NCBI GenBank assembly: GCA_036267955.1
Contig: DATAVB010000086.1
Coordinates: 1-64,000 of the forward strand
Length of the DNA stretch: 64,000 nt
Source of the DNA: DATAVB01 sp036267955
Lineage (GTDB): Bacteria > Actinomycetota > Actinomycetes > Mycobacteriales > QHCD01
Direction: 5' to 3'
Made by a program: the position numbers and the translations under genes. Below are positions 63,746-64,000 of this stretch, one piece after another. Below the pieces are notes generated by a model. That model did no database searches and was not told the DNA's origin. It worked only from the letters and a program-made list of their open reading frames with translations. Each line of letters opens with the position of its first letter. Position 1 is the stretch's first letter.

Positions 63746-64000
63746 CAGCCCCAGCAGGCACCGTGACTGACACAGCGACTGACACAGCGACTGAGCCGCA
63801 GACGCGGACGGTCGACGTGCACACGCCGGCCGGCTCGACCGACGGCACCGTCGAGTTGCCGGCCGCGGTCTTCGACGTGCAGGCCAACATCGCGCTGATG
63901 CACCAGGTGGTGACGGCGCAGCTGGCCGCCGCCCGACAGGGCACGCACTCGGCCAAGAGCCGCGGCGAGGTCTCCGGTGGCGGCGCGAAGCCATACCGGC
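63742..64000 (+). CDS. rplD: 50S ribosomal protein L4, cut by window end
   Basis: GTG 63742 overlaps the rplC stop (GTGA). The 86 codons present show an unusual Thr/Ala/Asp-rich start (VTDTATDTATEPQ), then the L4 core (TVDVHTP; FDVQANIALMHQVVTAQLAA; TKSRGEVSGGG-like AKSRGEVSGGGAKPYR). A 12-base direct repeat (GACACAGCGACT) encodes the TATD repeat. The frame runs past base 64000. Confidence 0.9.
   Translation, partial: MTAPAGTVTDTATDTATEPQTRTVDVHTPAGSTDGTVELPAAVFDVQANIALMHQVVTAQLAAARQGTHSAKSRGEVSGGGAKPYR

Overview
This is chromosomal DNA of a high-GC actinobacterium. The evidence is GC-rich coding with many GTG/TTG starts, a TTG-started rpoB, a BldC-type regulator, a six-gene MCE operon with its MceG-type ATPase, and the order tRNA-Thr, tRNA-Met, rpmG, hadA, hadB, tRNA-Trp, secE, nusG, rplK, rplA, rplJ, rplL, mkl, rpoB, rpoC, rpsL, rpsG, fusA, tuf, rpsJ, rplC, rplD, which matches the Mycobacterium-type order. 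I cannot name the genus; nothing here proves mycolic acids.

Layout. 1-6.4 kb: two ABC exporters around a NarL-type two-component system and a BldC homologue. 6.4-9.9 kb: a carbohydrate ABC uptake operon (two permeases and a lipoprotein, no ATPase) with a candidate operator and a short upstream ORF. 9.9-15.2 kb: an OmpR-type two-component system divergent from a LolA/RseB-like protein and an ABC exporter. 15.2-20.6 kb: an accessory stretch with two acidic Ser/Asp-rich repeat paralogues whose modules are in swapped order, a 55-residue peptide with four SSWY repeats that is too short for usual gene calling, and a membrane GAF/GGDEF/EAL protein. 20.6-30.8 kb: tRNAs and ribosomal/transcription genes (rpmG to rplL), interrupted by a Clp-N/HTH regulator with two operators and a tricorn protease. 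31-41 kb: mkl, yrbE x2 and mceA-F as one overlapping operon. 41-48 kb: an accessory insertion with paired P-loop kinases, an ECF sigma operon, LysE, a pentapeptide-repeat protein and an ECF sigma factor joined in frame to a degenerate F1-ATPase beta-like domain. 48-49.5 kb: two Mce-associated membrane proteins. 49.6-64 kb: rpoB, rpoC, a methyltransferase and the str/S10 ribosomal genes; rplD is cut by the window end.

The core is translation and transcription machinery plus the MCE lipid importer. The likely unusual systems are (1) the sigma factor/pseudo-ATP-synthase-beta fusion at 46435-47964, (2) the SSWY-repeat microprotein at 17727-17894 with its acidic repeat neighbours, (3) the Clp-N regulator whose two palindromes contain its own -35 and -10, and (4) a family of long intergenic hairpins ending in CATGATCGTGA. 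Also notable are Arg88 in ribosomal protein S12, an amber codon inside a small conserved-looking gene before tRNA-Trp, and an unannotated 41-codon ORF heading an ECF sigma operon. No transposase, integrase or CRISPR array was seen.
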